This document shows positions 43,281 through 53,500 of a DNA stretch of 64,000 nt, piece by piece. The position numbers and the translations under genes are program-made. A model generated the notes under the pieces. The model was given only the letters and a program-made list of their open reading frames with translations. It did no database searches and was not told the origin of the DNA. Source of the stretch: Symsagittifera roscoffensis (lineage: Eukaryota; Xenacoelomorpha; Acoela; Convolutidae); the NCBI RefSeq assembly GCF_963678635.1, contig NC_087064.1, positions 39,114,532 through 39,178,531 of the forward strand, read 5' to 3'. The stretch's first letter is position 1, and every line of letters begins with the position of its first letter.

Positions 43281-44290
43281 GAAACGAAGCAACTAAGTTT
43301 GCACATGAAACTGAAGAGAAAACATTTAGTTGAAATTTGAAGATTGAAGAAGTTGTTGCAATTATAAATTTGCATTGTGATTTTAGTTAGTGGCTTTAGA
43401 GACACTTACTATTTATTTAGAAAGGCTCGAGTGGAGAGTATATTTAAAATTCCAGCGTGCATGATTGTTTTTAATCAACTAAGATGACAGATCACTTTGT
43501 GGTGATATGAAAGGCTTGGGTAATCTCTTGAAGAGGGAGATTATTTCATTGTTCCTTCTAACCACCGAGTTCCTTAATTTTAGTTTTCAGGACCAATAAA
43601 AACCAAATTTCCGAAGGGAGGAAGCATATTATGATGAATTTAGTTTGTGGGTTGGCAAGACTGTCCTGCGTCCCTACACTTTTTAAACCCAGGAGAAAAA
43701 TTTTTAAATCGGGACATGTACGATGGAAATCTGAAAAAATGCTTTTTCATAATTATATCCTCGAAAGTGCAGACTGGTGAAAGAATTTGGAAGGCTTTAG
43801 TAGTGAGGAATGATGCCATTTATATTCTGCAGTGAGTTGATATGAGGTGGATAAAAGTGATAACATACATTTTGTAAATTCAGTTCGATGGCACTGTACC
43901 ATTTTGATGAAGACTACGAGACTCAAGGAGGACATTGACCGGGCTGTCCGGGGAGTATGTGACATTCCACCAGAATGTACGAAAATGCTAAGTAGGATTT
44001 CGAATTTTTATTGATGCATTTGACCAAGAAGATTGACGATTTTAACGAATTAGTGGTCTTAATCGTGCATTTTAACGAACAAGGAAGGGTTAGTTTGAGC
44101 TAACATGTTAATTTTTAAAAATTCTTCGTCGAGAAAGACACGTAAAAACGACGAAATTTGGCACACACTGGAAGCGGCAAAGACAGAAAACAGTATTCTC
44201 ATCGAGAACAACATTAAAATTAGACAGAGAAGAGTCAGACGAGAAATACGAACAATAAGAATAATATTGTGAACGACAACCATTCCGAGT
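43281..44290 (+). other. 3' noncoding region of relic D
   Basis: No gene; colinear with 16,156-17,014 from ~43,434 on. It holds the same purine-rich CCGAAGGGAGGAAGCATA stretch (~43,608). Confidence 0.55.
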
Positions 44291-44885
44291 TGTAACGATT
44301 GTACCATTACATCGTTACAACCCGAATCTAGAGAATTATGAAGGGTGTAAGGACGGCGTGTCCAGCCTTCCCGAAAGAAATAAGAGCGCTATTTCCCCGG
44401 ATTCCTGAATCCGGAGGGGACTCGGAGGAGAGCTCAAAATGTGTTTTATAAACTTTTAGCTTCCTGGAGATGTCCTGAGTCGAATTCAATTAACATCTAA
44501 AATCATTTTCAGATAATGAGAAAGTAGGAGCTAAGGGAATGGGTTGATTCATTTTGATGGAGATGACGATTTTTGTTTACTGAACAAAAACAATAGAAAT
44601 ATAATAAATATGTAGCAGCCCTGTTTTTAGGAGTGAACTCGTAGTCTGAGGAGACTGAGACCCAGCCATTAGCTCACTATTTTTGCAAGTAGTTAAGTTA
44701 ATTAGAGCATTTTAATTGAAGCCGGAAACAATAACGGTTTCGACAACCCGATATTAGAAAGACCACCAAAAGAACTGGCTTTGGCCGAGACGGTGAAAAG
44801 CATGTAGAGCTGTGTTTAGACGCTAGCCAGTCGTTTTGGAACCTATTTATTTTCCATCGATATGTGCCTCCGGGCGAATGTTACA
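44291..44885 (+). repeat. LTR-like terminal block, relic D
   Basis: 595 bp, TGTAAC...GTTACA, nearly the same as 17,015-17,606. The terminal hairpin is slightly eroded (TGTAACGATTGTACCATTACATCG). Flanking sequence on the right is unrelated to the other copy. Confidence 0.6.
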
Positions 44886-45814
44886 ATGCTCTTCCGCTTA
44901 TATCTTCGACTTTTACTTTCTATGTGCTTATTATTTTAGCGTTTTGTCTGTTTTCTATCGCGGTTTCTCAGTTTTCGCAAAAAAAAAAATTCACGTGTCT
45001 TTCTTTTTGATCAAAATTTCCAAAATAAGTATGTCAACTCAAAATAACTTTCCCAATTGGTTCATTTTGTCAATAAAGACCGTTGATCATCGAAACTGCC
45101 CTTCCGTACAGTCGAACTACTTCCAATAAAGTTCATTTTGACGAACCAAATTTTTGCGCTATTCTGGTCGAATGGCACACAAAAAAAGAGTAATATAATA
45201 AAAAAGCAGTAGCCCTGTTTTTTGAAAAGACCTTATGGTCTGGGGATGCTGAGACCCAGTCATGAGGTCATTATTTATGCATATAGCTATGTTAATTGGC
45301 GCGGTTTGACCGATAGCTTTTCAGTTGTAACGACTCTTTCGACCCAATGTTAATGGACTACCTTTTAACAGTCGTCTGGTTATGTCACATATGATGCTTA
45401 GAAGAAAATTCCCTATAACTATTGGCTTAAGGTTCAGGGACACTATCTCTTGTGCTTTTATACCTCATTCAGTCGGAGCCAGTTCGGTTCGCGTAAGACA
45501 AGACACTACAAAATCGTGTTACCGATTAAAGACCTCTACCAAAATACCCACTCTTTCTAGAAAAAAGAATGCTACCGTAGCTAGGTCTATATACCTAGAA
45601 CACGCAAACGCCTTTAAAAACAGGATTAGAAGCTCTAGTATACCATTAGTTTTTATTAGGCAGTGGACCTTTGATTCATTTCAGATGGATCAACCTAAGA
45701 CTCGCCTTATCTCAACATAATCATATAAAATGCACTCGATAAGTTATCTTAAGTACTCATATAGTGACGCGACTCTAGAATTAGGTAAATAATGTAAGGG
45801 AAGCACGTGTTTTC
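44886..45814. other. Low-information stretch with a diverged LTR remnant
   Basis: Positions ~45,205-45,300 resemble the LTR interior (AGCCCTGTTTTTTG...GAGACCCAGTCATGAG), probably a third, older LTR family. An open frame at 45,382-45,720 (112 codons) has no recognisable features and is not supported as a gene. Confidence 0.45.
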
Positions 45815-46059
45815 AACAAGTATTTTTAATCAAAAAAAATATTTTGAGAATGCGTTAAAATTGTAAATTCAAAGAAACGTTTTCGCACATTTCTATGCAT
45901 TTTCAGGTTTTAAAAATTCCAAACTATCTGTACAAATTTTGTACAGATAGTTTAGAATTTTTAAAACCTGAAGATGCACAGAAATGTGCGAAAACGTTTC
46001 TTTGAATTTACAATTTTAACGCATTCTCAAAATAATTTTTTTGATTAAAAATACTTGTT
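45815..46059. repeat. 245-bp near-perfect palindrome (foldback element)
   Basis: Arms of ~120 bp meet at TGTACAAATTTTGTACA (centre ~45,937) with only a few mismatches. Ends AACAAGTATTTTTAATCA and its complement. Probably a foldback/MITE-type insertion or a DNA cruciform-forming sequence; no target duplication is obvious. Confidence 0.85.
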
Positions 46060-46860
46060 CTACAAAGTGATCAAAGATCAAAAAAAGTGTCATAAACATC
46101 ATTACTTCAAAACTTTAAAAATTCAATCAATCAAAACTTTACAAATATCACTGAAATAATGTAACAACTATTATGTGACAACTTTAAACATTTTGTCACA
46201 AATTTCTGAGAGTTTTCACCCTTTTTGTTTTCAGTTTCGTTTTGTCGCTAATTTTCATGCTAACATGTAAGTTGTTTCAAAAAGTTGTTTCAATGGTTCA
46301 AAAAGTTTACTTTGAACCATTGGACAGCTTCACTCGTCTGCCTGCGCAATCAAGATTTTCTTTCGCTCAGCGATGATGCTCTGGTAGGACTTCGCGATGC
46401 TTTCTGTCTGGAAAAAGACAGCTCAACTCGAATTGTTGATTTCAGTAAGTTTGCGAACAGCAATTTTTCTCCAGCATGATTTTTCTCGATTTTCCCGCAA
46501 TTCTGATTTGATTCTTCTGTTTAAATTAACTTCCATTTTTTTTGTTGTCGCGAGAAACTTGAGCATGACATGGTCGATTGTGCCATTCTGCCAGATGGCA
46601 CAGCGCAACCTTCCGACGAAGCACGAATCAGAGAGAAAAGGCCTTAACAGCAAATAACTGCTTGAAAGGAGGGTCAGAATATTCTGGAATATTTATTTTT
46701 AAAATTTCGATTTTCAAGTTGATATTTCTCAGAAATACGAAAAACGGCCTTTTTGAGCGAAAAAGTGACGAAAATCAGAACAACGACAGATATTGTGAAA
46801 AACAGTCGTACAAGAGACGAGAAATACGAAGCCTCTTATCGTGGCAACAACACACGATAA
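46060..46860. other. Unassigned stretch upstream of the second gypsy element
   Basis: No supported gene. A frame at 46,285-46,447 (SLSDDALVGLRDAFCLEKD) ends at a consensus donor GTAAGTTT (46,446) but no partner exon was found. It may be part of the LTR/5' region of the element, or host sequence. Confidence 0.35.
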
Positions 46861-47461
46861 GGACCTTAACTGTGAATATTAGTGGAGAAGGAGGCTTCAG
46901 TGGGGGAAGAAATATACCACGGAACCCTCCCGGGACGCAAATTGGAAGAGATAAGAGCGTTATTGCTGGAATATCACGGGAGCGGAGGCTTGGTCCCCCA
47001 GAGACTGTTTATGTGAAGGGACTGTATAGAACCAATTTTGTAGCTACCTGAATGTCATATATCTCTTAATTAACACCGTTATTGTTTGATATTTCAGAAT
47101 ATGAGTAGCTAGAAAGAGGAAAGGGTCAATCCATCTCCAATGGATTTAATATAGAACTGTCACACAAAAACATGTTAAAATAGGTTGTTCGAGCCGTGTT
47201 TTTAATGAAAATCACGTAATCTGAGGATCCGAGACTCAGCTATGTGGTTGTGTTCGCATGTAAACGAAAGCTGATCAAAAGTCGTTTGACTGATGGCCTA
47301 AAAATGGTAACTTTTTACTTTGCCCTAGACAGACCAGAAAATCAACTGGCAAGGTCGAGACGGTGAAAAGCGAGTAGGATTAAGGTAATTGACGCCTGCC
47401 AGTCGTTAATAGGTACTTTTTCTACGCTCCGTCGCTGTGTAGTATTTGGGCGAATATTACA
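46861..47461 (+). repeat. Probable 5' LTR of the second gypsy element (start approximate)
   Basis: Aligns with the relic LTRs from GATAAGAGCGTTATT (46,951; relic 17,106) through CGAGACTCAG (47,229), CGAGACGGTGAAAAGC (47,366) and GCCAGTCGTTAATAG (47,397) to the end GGGCGAATATTACA (47,461; relic GGGCGAATGTTACA). The beginning is set by length only. A hairpin CTTATCGTG...CACGATAAG (~46,830-46,860) sits where the relics have their terminal hairpin. A TGG-starting 18-mer at 47,474 could be a primer-binding site, but it lies 12 nt from the LTR end and no tRNA was matched. Confidence 0.55.
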
Positions 47462-47539
47462 TAGACGTTTTTATGGCGCTCCTGGGTGGGCCTGTCAAAG
47501 GCATAAGACCATCATGATCAGCAAGCGTTTCAGCGACGA

Positions 47540-48278
47540 ACCCTCCGCTCCGGGCGTATGCCCGAGTTAGAGGCCTTAATGACCGTTATTGTACTAGGGG
47601 GAAGGTGCGTACCCTCCGTCCAGTACTATTTAGCTTTTTAACTTAGTTAACACCGAAAATTCCGGGGGCCGGAGGGTTAGGTGGGAAACCTAGAGCCCGC
47701 TTGTCCTGAGGTCCCAGGACCAAAAACAATTAAAGAGAAAGCGTAAAACCAAACAAAAATAGTGTATAACCAACAAAAAGCCAAAAACAAATTTATTTGA
47801 AAACAAAAACTACAAAAAACAGTAAAAAAAAACCAAAAAAGACCAAAAACAGTAAAAAACATAAAGTGACAGTTTATATGTTATTTCCGGACGAGTTGTG
47901 ATCTGACCTTCCTATTTGTTGTTGTTTCAGATTGATTTATATCGTTTCTGATAGAAATATTGTGTGTTTTGGTGAAGGGTTGGATACCCTCCCTCGAGTG
48001 TAATTTGAGTGTTTAAGCACGTTAATGGTGATTTTGCCGGTGACCGGAGGGTAGAGTGGCAAGCTGATCAACGTGTTCCACACTCAACAGGGACATCAGG
48101 GACAACATCCGTAACGACTGTTGGGTATCGTTGAAGCAATTTTAGTATCGTTCGGGTACTATTTCATTAAAACTTAAGTGGTGGGGTGCACGATTGGCGC
48201 GGTCCGATTGTACCCTCCATCGATTACAAATTTCCGAGTTAAGGGTCTTAATTCGGGTATTTTGGTGCAAAGGAGGGT
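47540..48278 (+). repeat. Four 67-nt hairpin units
   Basis: Units at 47,540-47,606, 47,611-47,677, 47,986-48,052 and 48,212-48,278 are each exactly 67 nt and align without gaps. All begin ACCCTCC and end GG(A/G)GGGT-type complement (GGAGGGT; GGAAGGT in the first). All have TTA at columns 28-30 and TTAA at columns 37-40, which can form an inner stem, while the rest varies. A shortened 55-nt relative at 48,689-48,743 has a perfect 10-bp closing stem (ACCCTCCGAT/ATCGGAGGGT). Confidence 0.8.
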
Positions 48279-49079
48279 ATAGTACTATTCATTAACGACT
48301 ACTAATAGGTTATTATCCTTATTACATATTACTTATCTCCTCGATTAGACCCAAAAAACACCCAATTTTGTCGAAAATCATCGATTTTCGATCGAACTGT
48401 AGACCCCCAAATTTTTGGATATCCGAGCTTTTCCGAACAACAAAAAGCTTTTATATAGGGAGTAGCTACGTAGTTCGATCCCCCTAACTAAAGAAACCGC
48501 GTGAGAAAAGACTCAGTAGAAGTTGGAAAAAACCAAAATTTTTCGGTCAAAATTTCGATAATTTTCTGAATTTTGTCAATCTGTTTTGGGGATCGAGTTT
48601 TTGAGTTTTTAGAGTTAGAGCAATAAAATTTTTTGTGTTAAGAGCGTGCTAGCATAAAGTGCTCGGTTACTAGAGAAATTCTTGAGTAACCCTCCGATCA
48701 GCTCCGTAGACTTAAGGATCGGAAAAGGAAGGAATCGGAGGGTCCAAATTTGATAGTTATTGGCCAAATTTTTGTCTCCAAACCAATTTTGATCCAGTTT
48801 TTTGCACTATTCCAGTGCCGTACAGGGCTACTACGCTCGTTTCAATTATTTTTAGGCACTTTCGATAGGAATTGCGGGAAAATTTTCTCAGAACCTATAT
48901 AGGTGGTAAAAAAGGGCCATTTGGACAAACACGTTTTTGGCAATTTCTCAAAGACTAGTCATCCGATCGGGATAATTTTGGTACCATAAGTCGACATTTT
49001 GGACCAATTTTCCGGACCGCAACCGTTTTTGGGTTGATAATCTCGGAAAAGAAAAATTTGTTAGAATTTGTTGGTTCGG

Positions 49080-49610
49080 AGGGTCCAAATTACAGGTAAC
49101 CCTCCGAGCGGCAGAAAATTTTATCAAAACATCTTTTTATTCAACTGGGAAGGTTGACCGAGTCAGCCAACCTAGTTTTAAGTCAGGTAGACCGCTTTTG
49201 GAGACTTTGTTGCGGTAACATAACCTTTTTTCTTGATTTTTGAGGAACCCTCCGAGGTAACCCTCTGGAGTCAGCTAAGGCCCTTAGCAACCCTCCTTAG
49301 TGGAAAATTTCCGCGAGGTTATCCAAAGAAGTTAAGACAGCCCCCCTGATAGAGAATTTAGCTAGTTTTGACGCTTCCTGAAGTTAATTGAAGGCCCTTC
49401 TGAGTGAAGCTCAGAAATTTGAAAATTTTGGAGGTACCCTCCGAAGTAACCCTCCGGAGCATATCAAGCATCTTATTGACCCTCCTTAGTAAATTTAGGG
49501 GGACCCTCCGAAGTGACTTGGGTGATTAAGGTACCCTCCGAAGTAGGCTAAGTGTCTTAACAACCCTCCGAAGTAACCCTCCGGAGTGTCTTAAACCTTC
49601 TAAAGAACCC
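49080..49610 (+). repeat. Cluster of ACCCTCCGAAGT words
   Basis: About fifteen copies of (A)ACCCTCC, many as TACCCTCCGAAGT or AACCCTCCGGAG, for example near 49,098, 49,246, 49,258, 49,289, 49,436, 49,448, 49,478, 49,501, 49,531, 49,562 and 49,574. Adjacent words can pair (CTCCGAAGTAACCCTCCGGAG). The words match the closing-stem strand of the 67-nt units upstream. Confidence 0.75.
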
Positions 49611-49812
49611 AAAGTTAGAAACTTGAGGAAATCTTCTGTGGCAATTTGGGAAAAGGAAAATATCCATTTAATTTAAATCATATTAGGATATTAGGCGTGC
49701 TTATTAGGATCATAAGAGCCCATTTTGACCCGGAAATTTGTGATCATTTTTGGATTCTAGATCGGGTGTATCAGAAGTGCCCGAGCAAAATTTTTTTTGA
49801 TTGTGATTTTGG

Positions 49813-50105
49813 TTGTGTGGTTGCCTTGAGCTACTTAATAGGAAAGTTCGGGCAATCCGGGAACAAATAAAGGAACACCTCGGTGAGTGTATTAGGCAAA
49901 TACACACTCACTTGAGAAGAAAAATTGTTCCCTACTCTCGTGCACTTGGAGCAGTCCGGGTGTGGGAGAGCTTTTTCATAGACTTTGGAAATTTTCGATC
50001 AGAGGTTGCCTTGAGCCATTTAATAGGACAGCTCGGGCAATCACAGGGCACCTAAAAGAAGACCTCGGTGGGTGTATTAAGCAAATACACACCCACTTAA
50101 GAAGA
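49813..50105 (+). repeat. Two direct repeats with a covarying hairpin
   Basis: Two ~105-bp repeats (from GGTTGCCTTGAGC at ~49,821 and ~50,004) each end with a 29-nt hairpin: 49,883-49,911 and 50,068-50,096. The stems are GTGAGTGTAT/ATACACACTCAC and GTGGGTGTAT/ATACACACCCAC. An A-T pair in one is replaced by G-C in the other, with the loop and the AC bulge kept. Confidence 0.85.
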
Positions 50106-50195
50106 CTGTGTCCTGGGCTTTGTTCTTTCGGATCGTTCCGATTGAGGGAAGTCTTTTTCTTTAAGACTAAGTTTTATTGATCTGTTTCTGAGTCA

Positions 50196-50240
50196 TCACT
50201 GCTTTTTATCAAAGATTGTTTAATTTTAACAAAGCAGTGA
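50196..50240 (+). other. Hairpin in the leader
   Basis: Perfect 10-bp stem TCACTGCTTT (50,196-50,205) with AAAGCAGTGA (50,231-50,240); 25-nt AT-rich loop. Confidence 0.6.
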
Positions 50241-50588
50241 CTTGATAAATTGTGTGGCGATAAATTGATACTGACAAAAGGTCGCTGTCACCTGTAGGAT
50301 ATTCTTATCTGATTATCTATTGTGTTTGGTGTGTTGATTATATCTTGTGAAAATTTTGTGATACTGTTATAATATACGACAGGGTTGAGCTAGCATTATA
50401 TCAATACTGAGCAGGCCCTGTGTGTGTGTAACTCTAGCTGAGTCACTAAGATTGTCATTGAGAAACCTAAGAGACACTCTTGATACTTACGAGATCGAGA
50501 AGGCAGCGTTAAGTAATTTAACTTGAATTCGTTTGCGGTACGTGTGCGTCGCCATTGAATCATACGAAAATTGTTTTTGTGACAAAGT

Positions 50589-53500
50589 ATGCAGCGCAGG
50601 GACTCGTTAGGATTGACTACCAAGATTCCCAGGCTGAGTAAGGGCAGCACGCGAAAACTTAAAACTAGGCGTAGCCAGTCCTCGTTTAGCAGCGCCTCCG
50701 ACGTGTTTGCCGAAAACGAATCGACTAAAGGTCAATCTGATCTTTCAGTGAGCGAAATGAGATTGAGGAGCGAGAAAAACCTCGATGGCGATCAAAGGCG
50801 GAGCGCCGAAACCAGAACCGCGAGCGAAACGCTTGTGGACCCCTTTGACGAGGAAGAACAGACGCTCATTCGACCCGACTTTGAGCCGAGCGAGGACCTC
50901 GAGCGGGAGGAAGTCGAGAGGACGGAGGAGACCTCGGAGCGTTCCGAGGTCGAGCCGCGGGAGGAAGTCTTATTCAAGGGAATGTTCAAATCGGAGACCA
51001 AGAGTCACAGGTGGAGGGGAGAATACTCACATTCGGCTAGTACCCACTCATCTCTGGCCAAGCAGAGCAACAACGCGATGATGTCGAGTATAAGCCCGAG
51101 TGAAGAACAACCGGGTTCGAAGGCCAAGAAGAGTTGGAAGACTTTGTACGACGAGCGCACGGCGTCACTACCATCTGTAGGTTTAACTTCCAGTCATGAC
51201 TACCCGGAGATAGCCCATCCGGATGTGAACTTCACACCGTGCCCAAGGAACGATAAGAACAGGAAAGTGTCATCAGCCTCGCCGACCAGGCCCATGTCAG
51301 ATGGGATAACGATGGGAGCGTCATCAACCTTCGACAGATTAATGACGTCCATGAGCAAACAAAAAGGCGGTGCGTCATCAAGCACCAGGCTGCAGCCGCA
51401 GTTGACCTCATCTTCTCTGGGACTAACCCCGTCATTTGGGGTCACTGGCGACATAAGTGACCTGTTCGCTGGCGTAATGAATGGTCTGGATGAACTGAGA
51501 CGGGACATGACTAAAAGAATAGATCAGGTTGATGAGAGAGCTCACAAGGGTCAAGAGAATCTGAGAGATGAACTAACGCACGTGAAGTCGCAGGCGAGGA
51601 TTGATCAAGCTCAGTTGATTCGCAACACCGATCAATGCCTGGCGGAGAGCCTGGCACAGGCAAGCAAGGAGTCATACGAAAGAGAGGCTAGGATGACCAG
51701 GGAGATCGAACGATTGTTGAACGATCATGATAGTACCTACGCCAACACGATGACCAGCCTGGAGAAGAGGTTAGATGCAAAGTCTGACTTAATGATGCGG
51801 AAGCTTGACGCGATCCTGAATGGTAGTAGTTGGCAGGAGCATTCCAACCCAAGGGAGCGCTCACGCCATGCGAATGTTGGAGATGGTACGGGCAGCAATG
51901 CCAGAGCCCAGCAAGGCTCAAGAACGAACTACGAACCTAGAAACAAGGAGCGGCCAAGGGCAGCCCCGCAGAGGCCTGGCTGGAGGAATCCAGTCCCGCC
52001 GGAGGCAGATGCCACCCCGGAGACAAGGTTGCCAACCGTGCCACAAGTCAGTTCAGTACCAGATCTGACTACAGTCTCACAGGACACAACGATGTATGCC
52101 TCGATGTTTGAGCCTCTGAACAGATCTCTCGAAACATTCATCACCAAGCTCTCGAAGTCAACCGAGAGAGGAGAGAGGTCAAGAAGGACACTGAAAAAGC
52201 CGAAGTCATATAAAGACGAGTCAGACGGCTGCATTGATACTTGGATAGAGGTGATGAAGTTACACTTTGAGGAAGAGAATCTCTCCAAGAAACAAGAGTG
52301 CAGCGCGCTGACGAGCAACCTGGAGGGTACTGCATTAAGTTGTGTAATGGCAAAAAGAGCCAATGAGAGAGACAGCGCTCGCAAGATATTCGACATCCTG
52401 CTGAATCGTTTCGGCTCTGGAGTACAAGGGCACCAGGCTATGGTGAAGTTCGAGAACAGGCGTCAAAGAGATGAAGAATCAATAGATAAATTCTTGGACG
52501 ACCTTGAATTGCTCAGGAGGAGAAGCAACCCGGATGAGAGAATATCCGAGCGAAACTTGGCGATTGCTTCGAAGTTCATGGACGGAGTAAGGAGTGAGGA
52601 GTTGAAGACGATTATGGCCACTCACTTCACCCTGTCGCTTGACCAGGTACCCACGCCCGACGACTTGCGTATGAAGTCACGCGAGTATTTACTCATAAAA
52701 CCGAGGGCGCAAAACCGTTACAGCAATTATGGCAACTATAGCGGGACAAACACTGGTGCGAATTCCAGTTGGTACAAACCTCGCGATGACATGGATAAGA
52801 GGAGGTCGTGTGCGAATTGTGGTTCGATGGACCATCACGTTTCCGCGTGTTCTGCATACAAACAGAACATGAAGGCCATAGGCTACTTTCTCGAGGACGC
52901 CGACGCGACCGAAGAGGATCATGAAGAGTACGTCAGAGGGCTCATCATGAAATATGGTCCGAGGTGTTTCTTCTGTAATTTGGAGGGACACTTCAAGTCG
53001 GATTGTACTCAATTTTGGGATGCAGTAGCGGACGCGAAACATCTCCGCCACGAAGAGGCGCTTTCGGGTGTCAAGGCCAGTCGAGCACGTCTGATGAACG
53101 AGGCTGAATCTCGGAGAAAGGAGACGACACCGAGCACATTCACGACCAAAAAGGTTAAGACATGGCCTGACGAGGTGGTAGCCTCGAACCTCGAAGCAGA
53201 GTCGTCTAGCCCACTCAAGGTGGATTACGGCCTGGCGGCAAGGACAGCGCTGCAGAATGTCAAACAGGACCTAGCCACGAAAGAAGTGGAGCAATGGGTA
53301 AGGTCGGAGCTGGAGAGCACAGATCTTCGGGAAAGTTTTAAGGTTCTGGGTAAAACGTCAAAAGTAGAAGACAAAGAGGAACCCAGAAAACAGGGACTGA
53401 AACTGAACGTTATATCTGGTAAGACTTTTGGCATGACGAAGGAGGGGACCAAAATAATGTCCATCATCTCAGTCGCGGGGCACCAGGTGGTCAAGAACTT

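Larger units (their letters stand above)
47462..50588 (+). other. 3.1-kb structured leader between LTR and gag
   Basis: No protein-coding gene is supported, although the stretch is far longer than usual gypsy leaders. It holds the 67-nt hairpin units (47,540-48,278), an A-rich, G-poor tract (47,720-47,875), a cluster of ACCCTCCGAAGT words (49,080-49,610), two ~105-bp direct repeats with a covarying hairpin (49,813-50,105) and a hairpin at 50,196-50,240. Short upstream ATGs are present, so scanning ribosomes would be hindered and an internal entry site or splicing is likely. Confidence 0.7.

Noticed and set aside
42687-43405. Two long minus-strand ORFs (152 and 168 codons), Cys/Ser/Phe-rich
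   Set aside because: They lie opposite the ORF4 C-terminal tail, whose plus-strand frame is shared with the relic at 15,900-16,150.
45382-45720. 112-codon ORF
   Set aside because: No homology, motif, or second copy; length is within chance.
46285-46657. Possible exon ending at GTAAGTTT
   Set aside because: A good donor site but no acceptor and partner exon in frame; kept only as a note in the unassigned stretch.
47474-47491. tRNA primer-binding site (TGGCGCTCCTGGGTGGGC)
   Set aside because: Begins with TGG as expected but lies 12 nt from the LTR end, and I could not match it to a tRNA 3' end.
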